Shown: positions 1 to 8,629 of the stretch, in pieces
How the letters are laid out: the number at the start of each line of letters is the position of its first letter
Position numbering within the stretch: the first letter of the stretch is position 1
NCBI GenBank assembly: GCA_012839215.1
Contig: DUNV01000138.1
Location: 1-50,773 of the forward strand
Length of the DNA stretch: 50,773 nt
From: Bacillota bacterium
GTDB taxonomy: Bacteria > Bacillota > Dethiobacteria > DTU022 > UBA8154
Reading direction: 5' to 3'
Translations under genes and position numbers: made by a program
The notes under the pieces: generated by a model
The model's database searches: none
What the model saw: only the letters and a program-made list of their open reading frames with translations
Told to the model about the DNA's origin: nothing

Positions 1-350
1 ATAACTGCATCAAACCCTCTTAAAGGTTTTTGTCCAAGGCTTAGGGAAACCGGATGCCATCCCCTCTCTCCTGCCTCAAACTGATGAAGGCAGCTATCCT
101 TACCTAGGAAATAGCAGGTTTTACTTTCCCTATTCCTTATCAGGATAGGAAACCGATTTATTTGCGGAAATAATATTTTTTCCATAATATTTATCTCCCT
201 TCTGCATTACCTCTTTTATATGATATTAATTGTTAACCACAGATATTATTTTGCATTAATTAACATGTTGTTAAAATATTATGGTTCGTTAATAGTATCG
301 CTGCATATTGGAAGGGGGGTAAAGGAAAGGTATATTGTATTAATAGGTGG
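1..350. other. non-coding stretch with nested hairpins
   Basis: No credible gene is seen here; the short ORFs have no ribosome binding site and no recognisable family. The first 155 bases hold several short inverted repeats: GGTTT/AAACC near 26-51, CTGCCT/AGGCAG at 71-93, CTATCCT/AGGaaATAG at 94-114, and a second GGTTT/AAACC pair near 117-152 enclosing TATtCCT/AGGATA. Bases 155-345 are AT-rich and probably hold the promoter of the CAP-domain gene. The nested hairpins could be a leader RNA or the 3' end of a gene outside the window. No known riboswitch consensus was recognised. Confidence 0.3.
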
Positions 351-821
351 ATGTTTGTCCTACTATTGGGAAATAAAAATTTCTTTCCCGTGCCTTCGGA
401 GGGTACACCAGGTACGGCTGATATTCCCCCCGGGCTGAATGCTAATGAGAAAAAAGGATTTGCCCTGTTGAATGAAACAAGGGTAAAAAATGGTTTGAAA
501 CCCGTTACTATTGCTCCCGGGCTGGCAAAAGCGGCACGCCTAAAGGCCAGGGATATGCTGGAAAGCAATTATTTCGCCCATGTTTCACCAGCATATGGTT
601 CCCTTGGCAACATGTTGCGCAATGTGGGAATCTCCTTTACGTCAGCGGCAGAGAACCTTTCCAAGGCGGGAAACATAACACAATGCCACTTGCAGTTGGA
701 ATATAGTACATTGGGACATAGGCAGGTTATGTTAAACCCCATTTACAATAACGTTGGTATTGCTGTCCTTCCCCTGACAGACGCACCGGGGATACTCATG
801 GTGCAGATTTATACTAATTAG
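351..821 (+). CDS. CAP/SCP-domain extracellular protein (YkwD-like)
   Basis: The 156-residue protein has a CAP (cysteine-rich secretory/allergen/PR-1) domain over about residues 30-155. Seen features are the N-terminal helix NEKKGFALLNETRVKNGL, the LKARDMLESNYFAHVSP stretch with the conserved His, GISFTSAAENLSKAGN, and the C-terminal HRQVMLNPIYNNVGI. Bacterial members are secreted and often made during sporulation or cell-wall remodelling; their biochemical role is unsettled. The N-terminus is odd. The only ATG in the open frame sits directly after AGGTGG with no spacing, and it gives a short hydrophobic start (MFVLLLG) instead of a full signal peptide. The start may be mis-set, use a rare codon, or follow a lost signal sequence. 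A hairpin follows the gene. Confidence 0.75.
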   Translation: MFVLLLGNKNFFPVPSEGTPGTADIPPGLNANEKKGFALLNETRVKNGLKPVTIAPGLAKAARLKARDMLESNYFAHVSPAYGSLGNMLRNVGISFTSAAENLSKAGNITQCHLQLEYSTLGHRQVMLNPIYNNVGIAVLPLTDAPGILMVQIYTN

Positions 822-840
822 TAGATGATTCTGATAGAAA

Positions 841-879
841 GGAAGGCCCCCGAAACTTTGTTGGTTTCCGGGGCCTTCC
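841..879. terminator. hairpin terminator between convergent genes
   Basis: GGAAGGCCCCCGAAAC pairs with GTTTCCGGGGCCTTCC with one mismatch and a 7-base loop. Read on the minus strand it is followed by TTTCTATC, so it most likely ends the minus-strand spore-protein gene. It could also act on the CAP gene, although the plus side lacks a T run. Confidence 0.65.
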
Positions 880-924
880 TGAGGTGAACAGGGCGCGGCG
901 CCCTTTTCGGTGGTATATTTTTAC

Positions 925-1701
925 TTAGGGTGCGTTCCCATTATTATTGCCCCCATTACCATTATCCGCTGATGATGGGGATCGCTGCGGAGGGAACAAA
1001 CTGTCAATTGGAGGGCATTCAATTTCGATTTGCTGAGGGGCAGCCACGCAAGGTCTTGGTGTGCAGTAGCCATAAACAGGTACAAGCAGTTTGACGAATG
1101 CCGTAACTTCAATAACCTTGCACAGTTTAACGGTGATGATGACATTGTTTACCGGTGCGCCGGGAGGAACGGTTTCCGGCAGGCCAAAACAGGTAAAATT
1201 AACTATTTCGCAAAAAACGAAGGGGCCTCCGGCTGGGCCGAAAAGTGCGCCCGGAGGGGGGACATAAAGCAGCATTTGGCTAAAAAAGTCATTGATGGTT
1301 TCCTCAAAGGTACCAATAAGAACGGGATGGCCCTTATGTTCGCCCCAAAGTTTAATTTTCAATTTCACATCTTGCCTGACGGTTACTATGCGGTTGTTGT
1401 CCTCTATGGGAGCACTGACATCAACGACGGCACATTCTGCAGATACAACCTGGCACTCCACGCTGGTTACCTTATGCCAATCCGCGCCTTCACCTCCACC
1501 GGGAGCGCCTTTATCCCGGTAAATAGGGAAACTTCTGTAGATGATGTCTTCTGTGACACATTGATCAAAGACCTTTTCTGCAACAAGGCAATCTATTTCT
1601 GCTGCAGGGGGGCATTCTCTAGATCCTGTGTTAGGATTAATGGGGCAAGGACCGGGCTGCAAATATTCGCCGGTTTCTTGATTAATGCCTGGGCCGGCCA
1701 T
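925..1701 (-). CDS. probable spore-envelope protein, DUF3794/SPOCS-like
   Basis: The 258-residue protein has no signal peptide or membrane segment. Cys residues are scattered in a beta-rich body: CLVAEKVFDQC near residue 38, CQVVSAECAVV near 83, then FCEIVNFTCFGL and YGYCTPRPC. The tail is low-complexity, rich in Asn and Gly (NGNGGNNNGNAP). The VAEKVFDQC element and alternating VKLKIKLW strands resemble the SPOCS/DUF3794 proteins that clostridia place in spore envelopes. A sporulation role is inferred from that resemblance. Start ATG at 1701 has AAGGAG about 10 bases upstream. It is transcribed alone, convergent with the CAP gene, with the hairpin at 841-879 as its likely end. Another cysteine-rich structural protein remains possible. 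Confidence 0.55.
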   Translation of the reverse strand: MAGPGINQETGEYLQPGPCPINPNTGSRECPPAAEIDCLVAEKVFDQCVTEDIIYRSFPIYRDKGAPGGGEGADWHKVTSVECQVVSAECAVVDVSAPIEDNNRIVTVRQDVKLKIKLWGEHKGHPVLIGTFEETINDFFSQMLLYVPPPGALFGPAGGPFVFCEIVNFTCFGLPETVPPGAPVNNVIITVKLCKVIEVTAFVKLLVPVYGYCTPRPCVAAPQQIEIECPPIDSLFPPQRSPSSADNGNGGNNNGNAP

Positions 1702-1914
1702 TTTTAATACACTCCTTTCTTTACTTATTTTGGACTGTTGAACTCCAACTACTTTCTGCTTTAGTTTATGATCCGAAAAATATTGTGTTACTGTGAAAGA
1801 ATGTCTAAAAAGATCGATATATAAGTTTTCCTTTGCCGGGGTCTTTTAACAATCTTAACTTTTTCACCATAAAATAAAGAAGGTATAGCCTATTTTAAAG
1901 GGGTGAAAGATTTG

Positions 1915-2100
1915 ATGGATGGGACGGATATAAAAACCACAGGCGAGGGTTTTCTACGGGGCATTTCTAAAAGACGCCGGCAGGTGCTGGGGAAAGAAGA
2001 TTTTACATTTTTTCATGTTTCCTGGGTGCCGGAAAACCTTGATCCCAAGGAATATGAAAAACGACTGAGGGTTCTTAAGCAGGCAGGAAATTTCCGCTGA
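1915..2100 (+). CDS. small basic hypothetical protein
   Basis: The 61-residue protein is basic in its middle (ISKRRRQVLGKED) and ends with WVPENLDPKEYEKRLRVLKQ, a likely amphipathic helix. I do not recognise the family. ATG 1915 is chosen because AAGGGG(TG) lies about 9 bases upstream; the tracked GTG at 1903 overlaps that site, and TTG 1912 is also possible. It sits alone between a divergent spore-protein gene and hom. No membrane segment or metal motif is visible. It may be a small regulatory or spore protein, but nothing in the sequence decides this. Confidence 0.45.
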   Translation: MDGTDIKTTGEGFLRGISKRRRQVLGKEDFTFFHVSWVPENLDPKEYEKRLRVLKQAGNFR

Positions 2101-2211
2101 GGCGGGCCTGGGGGAAAGTTCCCTTCCGGTAGGTAGCCGGATTAAAATATCATTATAATCTAGATATTCCAACACGGCAGCACATGGCGTGTCTGGGGTA
2201 TCTTTTTTTAT

Positions 2212-2240
2212 TTGCGCTGGCGGGATCCAGGTGATATAAT
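2212..2240 (+). promoter_or_regulatory. sigma-A type promoter for hom
   Basis: TTGCGC, a 17-base spacer and a perfect TATAAT lie about 65 bases upstream of the hom start codon. Confidence 0.55.
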
Positions 2241-2303
2241 GAGCGGTAAACGGGCCGGGGCCAGGGATGAGCCTACTTACCATACTACGGAGGTTGCTGC
2301 GCT

Positions 2304-3593
2304 ATGGAACGAGTTATTAAGATCGGGCTTTTGGGTCTGGGGACTGTTGGTTCGGGGGTTTTAAACATACTGGATATCAACCATGATGAGGTCACAAGCC
2401 GGGCCGGGGCCAGGATCGAGGTTAAAAAAATTCTGGTTAGAGACCCCGCCAAGCAAAGGCCTGTCAATGTAGATCCCCAGTTGCTGACGGTGGATCCCTG
2501 GGAGATTATCAGGGATCCGGAAATAGAGGTAATCATTGAGCTGATCGGCGGGACAGAGGCGGCACATAGCTATGTGGAGGAAGCCCTCAAGGAAAAAAAG
2601 TATGTTATTACAGCCAATAAAGATCTTATGGCATTGGCCGGGGGGGAGCTGCTGGCGCTGGCCAGGGGAATGGGCCGCAATATTTACTATGAGGCCAGTG
2701 TTGGTGGGGGGATACCCCTGATCAGGCCACTTAAGCATAGCCTTGGTGCCAACAAAATTACTCGTCTGATGGGCATTATTAATGGAACAACCAATTATAT
2801 ACTTACGCGTATGTCCCTGGATAAAGCAGATTTTGCAGTTGCCCTCCGGGGTGCCCAGGAAAAAGGTTTTGCCGAACAGGATCCTGCCAACGATCTAGAG
2901 GGCAGGGATGCTGCTTATAAACTTTGTATCCTGGCCGGGCTTGCCTTTAACTGCCGGGTAGGTTTCGATAGCGTTTATGTGGAAGGAATAGATGGTCTTA
3001 ATCTGCGGGATATTTTTTATGCCGGGGAGCTAGGCTTTACTGTAAAACTGCTGGCTATTGGCGAGGAGTTGGAAAGCGGCATAGCCCTGCGGGTACACCC
3101 TACCCTAATTTCTTCATCCCATCCACTGGCGGGGGTCCTCGATGAAAACAATGCTCTCTATCTGGTAGGTAATGCCGTAGGAGAGGTGATGTTTTATGGG
3201 CCGGGAGCAGGTTCCATGCCAACAGGTAGTTCCGTTGTTGCCGATTTAATCGAAGTTATACGAAACATTAATCATCAGGTCGAAAATGGCGTCATGGAAA
3301 CGTCCTTTGTTGAAAAAAGGGTCGTGCCCATGGAACAGCTTTCCTCAGCCTTTTACCTTCGCTTGCAGGCCCTCGATCAGCCAGGTGTCTTTGCCGGTTT
3401 GGCTAATGCTTTTGCTGACGAGGCAGTCAGCTTGGACAGGGTTATTCAAAAACGCAGTGCAGAAGGCAAGGCGGAGATTGTGCTCATTACCCATGTCGTT
3501 GCTGAAAAAAACTTCAACCATGCCTTGGAAAAAATAAAGGCCTTGCCGGCCATCAAGAAAATTAACAGTCTTTTTAGGGTCATTGAAGGTTGA
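2304..3593 (+). CDS. hom: homoserine dehydrogenase
   Basis: This enzyme reduces aspartate-4-semialdehyde to homoserine with NAD(P)H, the branch to threonine and methionine. The 429-residue length is usual for the monofunctional clostridial/Bacillus form. The N-terminal Rossmann motif is GLLGLGTVGSGVLN (residues 8-21). The substrate domain carries the family signature MGIINGTTNYILTRM (about 156-170), and the PANDLEGRDAAYKL element near 194 supplies catalytic acids. A C-terminal ACT domain (about 350-428, LQALDQPGVFAGLANAF) suggests feedback control by threonine, as in Bacillus. Start ATG 2304 follows TACGGAGG with suitable spacing. thrB and thrC are not next to it here. A TATAAT promoter is visible upstream. 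Confidence 0.96.
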   Translation: MERVIKIGLLGLGTVGSGVLNILDINHDEVTSRAGARIEVKKILVRDPAKQRPVNVDPQLLTVDPWEIIRDPEIEVIIELIGGTEAAHSYVEEALKEKKYVITANKDLMALAGGELLALARGMGRNIYYEASVGGGIPLIRPLKHSLGANKITRLMGIINGTTNYILTRMSLDKADFAVALRGAQEKGFAEQDPANDLEGRDAAYKLCILAGLAFNCRVGFDSVYVEGIDGLNLRDIFYAGELGFTVKLLAIGEELESGIALRVHPTLISSSHPLAGVLDENNALYLVGNAVGEVMFYGPGAGSMPTGSSVVADLIEVIRNINHQVENGVMETSFVEKRVVPMEQLSSAFYLRLQALDQPGVFAGLANAFADEAVSLDRVIQKRSAEGKAEIVLITHVVAEKNFNHALEKIKALPAIKKINSLFRVIEG

Positions 3594-3699
3594 TTTCCCC
3601 TTTGGTATAAAGAGGAAATATGCAAAAGGATACACTCAGCAGGAATAAAACTGTGCAACGTTGAATAACTATAAATACTGATTGCCGGGTTGGTGAGCA

Positions 3700-4851
3700 A
3701 TGGTTGCGGTTACTGCTCTTAGTTTAGGGAGGCCTACTTGGGCAGAAATAGATCTGTCCCGCCTGGTTTCCAACTTGAATACGTTTAAACAGATCCTTCC
3801 CTCCGGTGTAAGGATCATGGCGGTGATTAAGGCCGATGCCTATGGTCACGGGGCATATGAGGTCTCCCGTGTTGCCCTGCGTGAGGGAGTTTCCATGCTG
3901 GGAGTTGCCTCCCTGGAGGAAGGATTGGACCTGCGGCGAAAGGGGATCAATTCGCCCATTTTAATTTTGGGCTATACGGATCCCAGGCAGTATTATCTCG
4001 TTGTAGAAAACGATCTTACCACGACCATTTTCCACTGGGAAATGGCCTCTCTTCTTTCGGACCAGGCACAGGCAGCCGGAAAAAGGGTGCCAATTCACGT
4101 TAAACTGGACACAGGCATGAATCGGCTTGGTTTGCTGGAACCTACTAAGATTATGGCTTTCCTGGATAAATTATCAGCATTGCCGGGGATATGGGTCGAG
4201 GGTTTATTTACCCATTTTGCCACGGCAGATGAGCTGGAAAATGATTTCCTGCAGGAACAGATGCAAAAGTTCAACAAAATAATTAGGGAGAGCAAAAAAA
4301 GGGGCATGCATATTCCACTCATGCATGCAGCTAACAGTGCCGCGGCGGCCTGTTTTCCCCAATCGCACCTGGATATGGTACGCATTGGCATCGGCATGTA
4401 TGGTTATTATCCATCCGCTGCTATTTCCCGGGAAAAGTTCAAGCTTTACCCTGTCCTTTCACTGAAAAGCCGCATCATTCTTCTAAAAAAAATATATCCG
4501 GGGGCAACGATCAGCTATGGCAGGACCTTTACAGCTACAAAGGAAACACTGATAGCCGTGGTACCCATAGGTTATGGGGATGGATATAGCAGGCAGCTTT
4601 CTAATAAAGGAGTGATGCTGGTCCATGGGCAGGAAGTTCCGGTTGTCGGCCACGTCTGTATGGACCTGACTATGCTGGATGTGGGATCCGTCCCGGATGC
4701 CCGGGAGGGGGATGAGGTGGTTGTTTATGGAAAACAGGGGCTTGGAGAAATAATGGTGGAGAAGGTGGCGGAGCAATTAGGTACAATTAGTTATGAACTT
4801 CTTTGCAATATTAGTAGCAGGATTCCCCGTATTTACACCGGTAGTGCATAG
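3700..4851 (+). CDS. alr: alanine racemase
   Basis: This PLP enzyme interconverts L- and D-alanine for peptidoglycan. The 383-residue protein is full length. The PLP lysine lies in AVIKADAYGHGAYEV (about residues 41-55). The catalytic tyrosine region of the C-terminal beta domain follows in VVPIGYGDGYSRQL (about 287-300), and HVCMDLTMLDVG (about 318-329) is also characteristic. ATG 3700 is preceded by a weak GGTGAG. The following genes are the EndoAI/EndoA pair, the same order as alr-ndoAI-ndoA in Bacillus, which strengthens all three calls. It lies about 100 bases after hom without a clear terminator, so some read-through is possible. Confidence 0.97.
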   Translation: MVAVTALSLGRPTWAEIDLSRLVSNLNTFKQILPSGVRIMAVIKADAYGHGAYEVSRVALREGVSMLGVASLEEGLDLRRKGINSPILILGYTDPRQYYLVVENDLTTTIFHWEMASLLSDQAQAAGKRVPIHVKLDTGMNRLGLLEPTKIMAFLDKLSALPGIWVEGLFTHFATADELENDFLQEQMQKFNKIIRESKKRGMHIPLMHAANSAAAACFPQSHLDMVRIGIGMYGYYPSAAISREKFKLYPVLSLKSRIILLKKIYPGATISYGRTFTATKETLIAVVPIGYGDGYSRQLSNKGVMLVHGQEVPVVGHVCMDLTMLDVGSVPDAREGDEVVVYGKQGLGEIMVEKVAEQLGTISYELLCNISSRIPRIYTGSA

Positions 4852-4926
4852 ATAATGGGTAATAATTTTGGGTTACGGGAATGATATGGAAGATATATTT
4901 CTTAGATTATTTAGGGGGTGCTTTCC

Positions 4927-5199
4927 TTGGCAAGGACAAAAAGGATTATGATCAGCCTTCCCCATAATCTCCTGCAGGAAGTTGACGGGGTGGTGGAAAT
5001 GGAGAAACGGACGCGGAGTGAATTTATCAGGGAAGCAATGAGGCTTTACCTCCGGGAGCGAAAAAAGAAACAGATTAGGGAACAAATGCAGGAAGGATAT
5101 ATGGAAATGGCTCGTCTAAATCTGACCCTGGCCAATGAGGCTATCTCTGCCGAAAATGAGGCGGATCGCCTTGCTGAGGAAATCGTTGGTGGAGAGTGA
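4927..5199 (+). CDS. ndoAI: EndoAI-type antitoxin, ribbon-helix-helix
   Basis: The 90-residue protein begins [18 protein letters not shown], a MetJ/Arc/CopG ribbon strand and first helix. [19 protein letters not shown] follows as the second helix and basic stretch. The acidic, helical C-terminal half ([20 protein letters not shown]) is the part that in this family plugs the toxin active site. It should bind its own promoter and neutralise the MazF toxin encoded next. TTG 4927 is chosen because AGGGGG lies 8 bases before it; the GTG at 4918 in the ORF track overlaps that site. The toxin gene begins at or just after its stop codon, as expected for translational coupling. Confidence 0.9.
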   Translation: MARTKRIMISLPHNLLQEVDGVVEMEKRTRSEFIREAMRLYLRERKKKQIREQMQEGYMEMARLNLTLANEAISAENEADRLAEEIVGGE

Positions 5200-5204
5200 C
5201 AATA

Positions 5205-5555
5205 GTGGAAATAAAGCGCGGTTTCGTTTTTTATGCTGATCTAAGCCCTGTGATCGGTTCTGAGCAAGGGGGGTTCAGACCGGTATTAATTATACAAAAT
5301 AATGTGGGCAATAAATATAGCCCTACGGTTATCGTCGCGGCAATTACGTCCCAAATCCAAAAGGCCAAATTACCTACTCATGTAGAGTTGCCGGCGAGGC
5401 TGCATGGCCTGGAAAAGGATTCTGTTGTCCTTTTGGAGCAGATTCGTACCATTGACAAACAAAGGCTACAGCAGAAAATTACGGAGCTCGACGATTCAGT
5501 CATGACCCTGGTCGATGAGGCCCTGAAAATTAGCCTAAAGCTAATTGATTTTTGA
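5205..5555 (+). CDS. ndoA: EndoA/MazF-type mRNA endoribonuclease toxin
   Basis: MazF toxins cut mRNA at short sequence motifs; the Bacillus orthologue cuts at a U-containing pentamer, but specificity here cannot be read from the sequence. The 116-residue protein is the usual length. It has [20 protein letters not shown] (residues 3-22), [12 protein letters not shown], and [24 protein letters not shown] with the conserved Thr-Ser and His. GTG 5205 is preferred because GGAGAG lies about 9 bases upstream and the resulting MEIKRG matches the family N-terminus. GTG 5196, which overlaps the antitoxin stop, is the alternative. A strong terminator follows the gene. Confidence 0.93.
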   Translation: MEIKRGFVFYADLSPVIGSEQGGFRPVLIIQNNVGNKYSPTVIVAAITSQIQKAKLPTHVELPARLHGLEKDSVVLLEQIRTIDKQRLQQKITELDDSVMTLVDEALKISLKLIDF

Positions 5556-5577
5556 TTTAAGTTGTAAAACAGATATA

Positions 5578-5617
5578 ACCATCCGGCTGGCATTTTTTTC
5601 GGATGGTATTGTTTTTT
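5578..5617 (+). terminator. intrinsic terminator after alr-ndoAI-ndoA
   Basis: ACCATCCG pairs perfectly with CGGATGGT across a 14-base loop and is followed by ATTGTTTTTT. Confidence 0.85.
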
Positions 5618-5708
5618 AAGGGTAAGCTGCAAAAAAAGAAGGCAATACCGTTTTCGTTTTGCAGGGTACCCGTTTTTTAATTAAATGCCTACTGGCTGGG
5701 GGGGGCTA

Positions 5709-6422
5709 ATGATGCTGCCGATAGGAATCACATGCGGAACTCAGGAAGGCCTGTGCCTTATGAGGTTGTCATGGGATTATATTAAGGCCATTGAACGGGC
5801 CGGCGGGTTGCCGGTCCCATTAATGTTTTTTCAAAGGGACAGTGCCAGAAAGGCTATAAAAATGATCCGGGGGTTGGTACTTTCAGGCGGCGGGGATGTG
5901 GATCCTTTCCATTTTGGGGAGGAACCACGGCCAGGATGTGGCGAAATTTCCCCCTACCGCGACGAAAACGAACTGGGGCTGGTTAGACTGGCCCTAGAGG
6001 CACAGATGCCCATTTTGGGGATCTGTCGCGGTGCCCAGGTACTCAATATTGCCCTGGGGGGTAATATCTTTCAGGATTTAGGTATGAAAGGTGGGGAGTT
6101 GCAGGAACATTACCAAAAGGCGCCTGCATATTTGCCATATCATCAATTAAGGATCAATAAGGGGACCCTTTTGGGGAAGATCTCAGGTGGTGAAACTGCC
6201 CTACGTGTGAACAGTTTTCATCACCAGGCTATCAGGAAATTGGGGGAAGGGCTGATTATTTCTGCTACCACATCCGATGGTGTCATCGAGGCAGTGGAAT
6301 CTATCCACAGCCCCTTTGTCCTGGGGGTCCAGTGGCATCCTGAGGCCATGGCAGGGAAAAATCTTCCCGGTGGGCAGGAATTATTTGACGCTCTGCTCGA
6401 GGCAGCGGCGTGTTACCGTTAA
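5709..6422 (+). CDS. class-I glutamine amidotransferase, peptidase C26 (PuuD-like)
   Basis: The 237-residue protein belongs to the gamma-glutamyl-GABA hydrolase family. The nucleophile elbow is GICRGAQVLNIALGG (Cys near residue 111), with the partner His-Glu in GVQWHPEAM near the C-terminus. RGLVLSGGGDVDPFHFGEE forms the typical preceding loop. PuuD splits gamma-glutamyl-GABA in putrescine breakdown, but clostridial members often occur without the puu pathway and no puu gene is seen here. The substrate, a gamma-glutamyl amide, is therefore open. ATG 5709 (or 5712) follows a run of eight G. The upstream ATG at 5685 lacks a site and would add a non-conserved extension. The gene appears to be transcribed on its own. 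Confidence 0.85.
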   Translation: MMLPIGITCGTQEGLCLMRLSWDYIKAIERAGGLPVPLMFFQRDSARKAIKMIRGLVLSGGGDVDPFHFGEEPRPGCGEISPYRDENELGLVRLALEAQMPILGICRGAQVLNIALGGNIFQDLGMKGGELQEHYQKAPAYLPYHQLRINKGTLLGKISGGETALRVNSFHHQAIRKLGEGLIISATTSDGVIEAVESIHSPFVLGVQWHPEAMAGKNLPGGQELFDALLEAAACYR

Positions 6423-6567
6423 TGATTAAATACCCAATCCACGTGGCAAATTTCGCCATAATTGTTGCTAGAACGGTAAAATCATGATATATTTATTTAT
6501 TAAATAGCTTCTTTTGCATTAATGTTCTATTTGGCAATGATGCAACTTTGTGGGAGGTCTGGTGCAA

Positions 6568-8160
6568 ATGGTTGAGACAAGCCGGTACAAAGTCTTGGTT
6601 AGTGATCCAGTTTCCGAGGAGGGGGTCAGCTTACTTCGGGAAATTGCCGATGTGGATGAAAGGCCGGGCCTATCCCCCCAGGAACTGGTGAAAATTATTG
6701 GGCAGTATGATGCCTTGCTGGTTCGTAGCGGGACACAGGTAACAGCTGATGTTATCTCGGCTGGCAAGAGGCTCAAGGTCATTGGCCGGGCAGGTGTGGG
6801 CGTGGACAACATCGATGTGGCGAAGGCAACGGAGGGCGGAATATTGGTCGTTAATGCCCCTGAGGGTAACACCATATCCGCTGCAGAACACGCTATGGCC
6901 CTGATGCTTGCCCTAGCTAGAAATATACCCCGTGCTTCTGCCTCGGTTAGGGAAAACCTTTGGCAAAGAAATAAGTTTTTAGGCGTGGAACTGTATAAGA
7001 AAAAGCTGGGGATTATTGGGCTTGGAAGGATTGGTAGCGAAGTGGCCAAAAGGGCCAGATCTTTCGGTATGCAGATTCTGGCCTATGATCCCTATATCTC
7101 CACCGAACAGGTGGAAAAACTGGGGGTTACAACAGCAACACTGGATGAAATCTATGAACAGGCAGATTTTATTACATTGCACGTTCCTAAGACCTCTTCT
7201 ACCAACCATATGTTAGGGAAGGCGGAGCTTGCCAAAATGAAAGAAGGGGTACGCATTATCAACTGCGCCCGGGGCGGCCTGATAGATGAAAAATCATTGT
7301 ACGAGGCTATTATCGGCGGTAAGGTTGGCGGGGCGGCCCTTGATGTTTTTGAAGGTGAACCCCCGAAGGATAACCCCCTGCTCCAACTAGATAAAGTTAT
7401 CGGTACCCCCCACCTAGGGGCTTCGACACAGGAGGCGCAGGTAAATGTTGCCGTACAGGTTGCCGAGCAGATTGCCCATGTTTTTAGGGGGGAACCGGTG
7501 CATATGGCTGTCAATGCTCCAGTCCTCCCGCCAGAGGTAATGGCCGAGGTGGGCAGTTTCATCCCGTTGATGCATACTATGGGCAGTTTTCATATGCAGG
7601 TTTTTAATGAGAGGGTGGAAAGAATTGAGGTGATTTATAGCGGGGAAATTGCCTCCTACCCAGTAACGCCACTTACAACGGCCCTATTAATTGGTTTTTT
7701 GCGCTTTATACTCAAGAGTAATGTAAACTTTGTCAATGCACCCCTGCTAGCTGAACAGCGTGGCATCAAGGTTAACGAAATGTCCAGCAAGAGCGCGGCC
7801 TTTTTTCACAACCTCATTACGGTCAAGGTTTTTACTGGCAAAAAAAGCTATACCATTGCCGGTACCCTATTTGAGGGGAACGATATCCGCATAGTACAAA
7901 TCGGGGAATACCGCATCGAGGTAATTCCCTCCCGCTATATGTTGGTGAGCCGTTATTATGATAAACCCGGGATTATTGGAAAGGTTGGCACTATCCTGGG
8001 TAAAAATAGTATTAATATCGGTAATATGCAGGTTGGCCGCCGAAAAGACAAAGGGGAGGCCATCATGGTTCTGCAGGTGGACCATCCAGTTTCGGAAAGC
8101 CTGATTAAGGAGATCGAAGAAAGCGGCGGTATCATTACCACCCGCTTTGTGGAACTGTAA
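6568..8160 (+). CDS. serA: D-3-phosphoglycerate dehydrogenase
   Basis: This enzyme oxidises 3-phosphoglycerate to phosphohydroxypyruvate with NAD, the first step of serine synthesis. The 530-residue product is the long form. It has an N-terminal substrate domain (VLVRSGTQVTADVISAG), the NAD fold GIIGLGRIGSEVAKRA (about 147-162), NCARGGLIDEKSLYEA, and the catalytic His in GTPHLGASTQEAQ. An ASB/intervening domain (about 325-450) and a C-terminal ACT domain (about 458-530, YYDKPGIIGKVGTILGK) follow, so serine feedback is likely. ATG 6568 is preferred over the tracked GTG 6550 because GGGAGG overlaps the GTG and lies about 10 bases before the ATG. No aminotransferase or phosphatase partner is adjacent. 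Confidence 0.96.
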   Translation: MVETSRYKVLVSDPVSEEGVSLLREIADVDERPGLSPQELVKIIGQYDALLVRSGTQVTADVISAGKRLKVIGRAGVGVDNIDVAKATEGGILVVNAPEGNTISAAEHAMALMLALARNIPRASASVRENLWQRNKFLGVELYKKKLGIIGLGRIGSEVAKRARSFGMQILAYDPYISTEQVEKLGVTTATLDEIYEQADFITLHVPKTSSTNHMLGKAELAKMKEGVRIINCARGGLIDEKSLYEAIIGGKVGGAALDVFEGEPPKDNPLLQLDKVIGTPHLGASTQEAQVNVAVQVAEQIAHVFRGEPVHMAVNAPVLPPEVMAEVGSFIPLMHTMGSFHMQVFNERVERIEVIYSGEIASYPVTPLTTALLIGFLRFILKSNVNFVNAPLLAEQRGIKVNEMSSKSAAFFHNLITVKVFTGKKSYTIAGTLFEGNDIRIVQIGEYRIEVIPSRYMLVSRYYDKPGIIGKVGTILGKNSINIGNMQVGRRKDKGEAIMVLQVDHPVSESLIKEIEESGGIITTRFVEL

Positions 8161-8319
8161 TATAAAGAAGAACCCGCCTTTTGGAATGGTTTTTTCCTAA
8201 TAGCCGGCCCCAGGCAAGCGTTCTATCCAGTCTCCCCTTGGGGGGAGAACCTTTTACATCGCTTTGGCCTATCTATGGAAAAAACCTATAACAGGGTTAA
8301 GAATTATTCTTAGTTCCTA

Positions 8320-8349
8320 TTGTTGCAAGAGTGGGCAGCTTGCTATAAT
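8320..8349 (+). promoter_or_regulatory. candidate promoter of the DUF3343 operon
   Basis: TTGTTG, an 18-base spacer and TATAAT preceded by TGC (extended -10) lie about 50 bases before the DUF3343 start. The 8161-8319 spacer after serA holds no gene; TCTCCCC/GGGGAGA at about 8231-8248 may be a weak terminator of serA. Confidence 0.45.
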
Positions 8350-8401
8350 GGAGTGGGAGTGGGATACACTTCTAATATCTAAAAAGGGATAGTGCAGCGA
8401 A

Positions 8402-8629
8402 GTGATCTATTCATATTTTACCTTTTCATCAACCTATCAGGCCATTAAAGCAGAAAAAGTCCTCACAGGGGGAGGTTGGAAATTTAAAATGGTTCCGGTT
8501 CCCCGTAACATCAGCTCCAGCTGTGGAACAGCCTTACGTTGCCTTCCTGATGATGCTGGCGTTATCCGTGACCTTTTCCTGGAAATGCAGGTGGAAACAA
8601 ACGGTTATTATGAACTGGGGCAGCGGTGA
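8402..8629 (+). CDS. DUF3343 protein, putative Se/S carrier
   Basis: The 75-residue protein fits DUF3343: a short beta-alpha fold with FTFSSTYQAIKAEKVL (residues 6-21), PVPRNISSSCGTALRC (33-48) holding the conserved Cys pair, and a C-terminal helix. Members co-occur with selenium metabolism and EF2568-type cysteine desulfurases, and are thought to carry sulfur or selenium on the Cys residues. It starts with GTG 8402, and its stop overlaps the next start by four bases (GTGA), so the two proteins are probably made together. Its location beside a nucleobase permease, in a window rich in molybdenum cofactor genes, points to maturation of a selenium-dependent molybdenum hydroxylase. Confidence 0.8.
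   Translation: MIYSYFTFSSTYQAIKAEKVLTGGGWKFKMVPVPRNISSSCGTALRCLPDDAGVIRDLFLEMQVETNGYYELGQR

Noticed and set aside
81-111. CTGATGA...GAAA, the core words of a hammerhead ribozyme
   Set aside because: CTGATGA lies in the loop of a CTGCCT/AGGCAG hairpin and no stem II or III can be drawn between the conserved boxes.
220-438. 72-codon ORF overlapping the CAP gene start
   Set aside because: It lies in another frame, has no site or family match, and is a shadow of the AT-rich leader.
2128-2137. GGTAGGTAGC, which resembles the 3' core of a class-I cyclic-di-GMP riboswitch
   Set aside because: The 5' half (ACGCA...GGGCAAACC) and the tetraloop-receptor parts are absent upstream; the match is a chance ten-mer.
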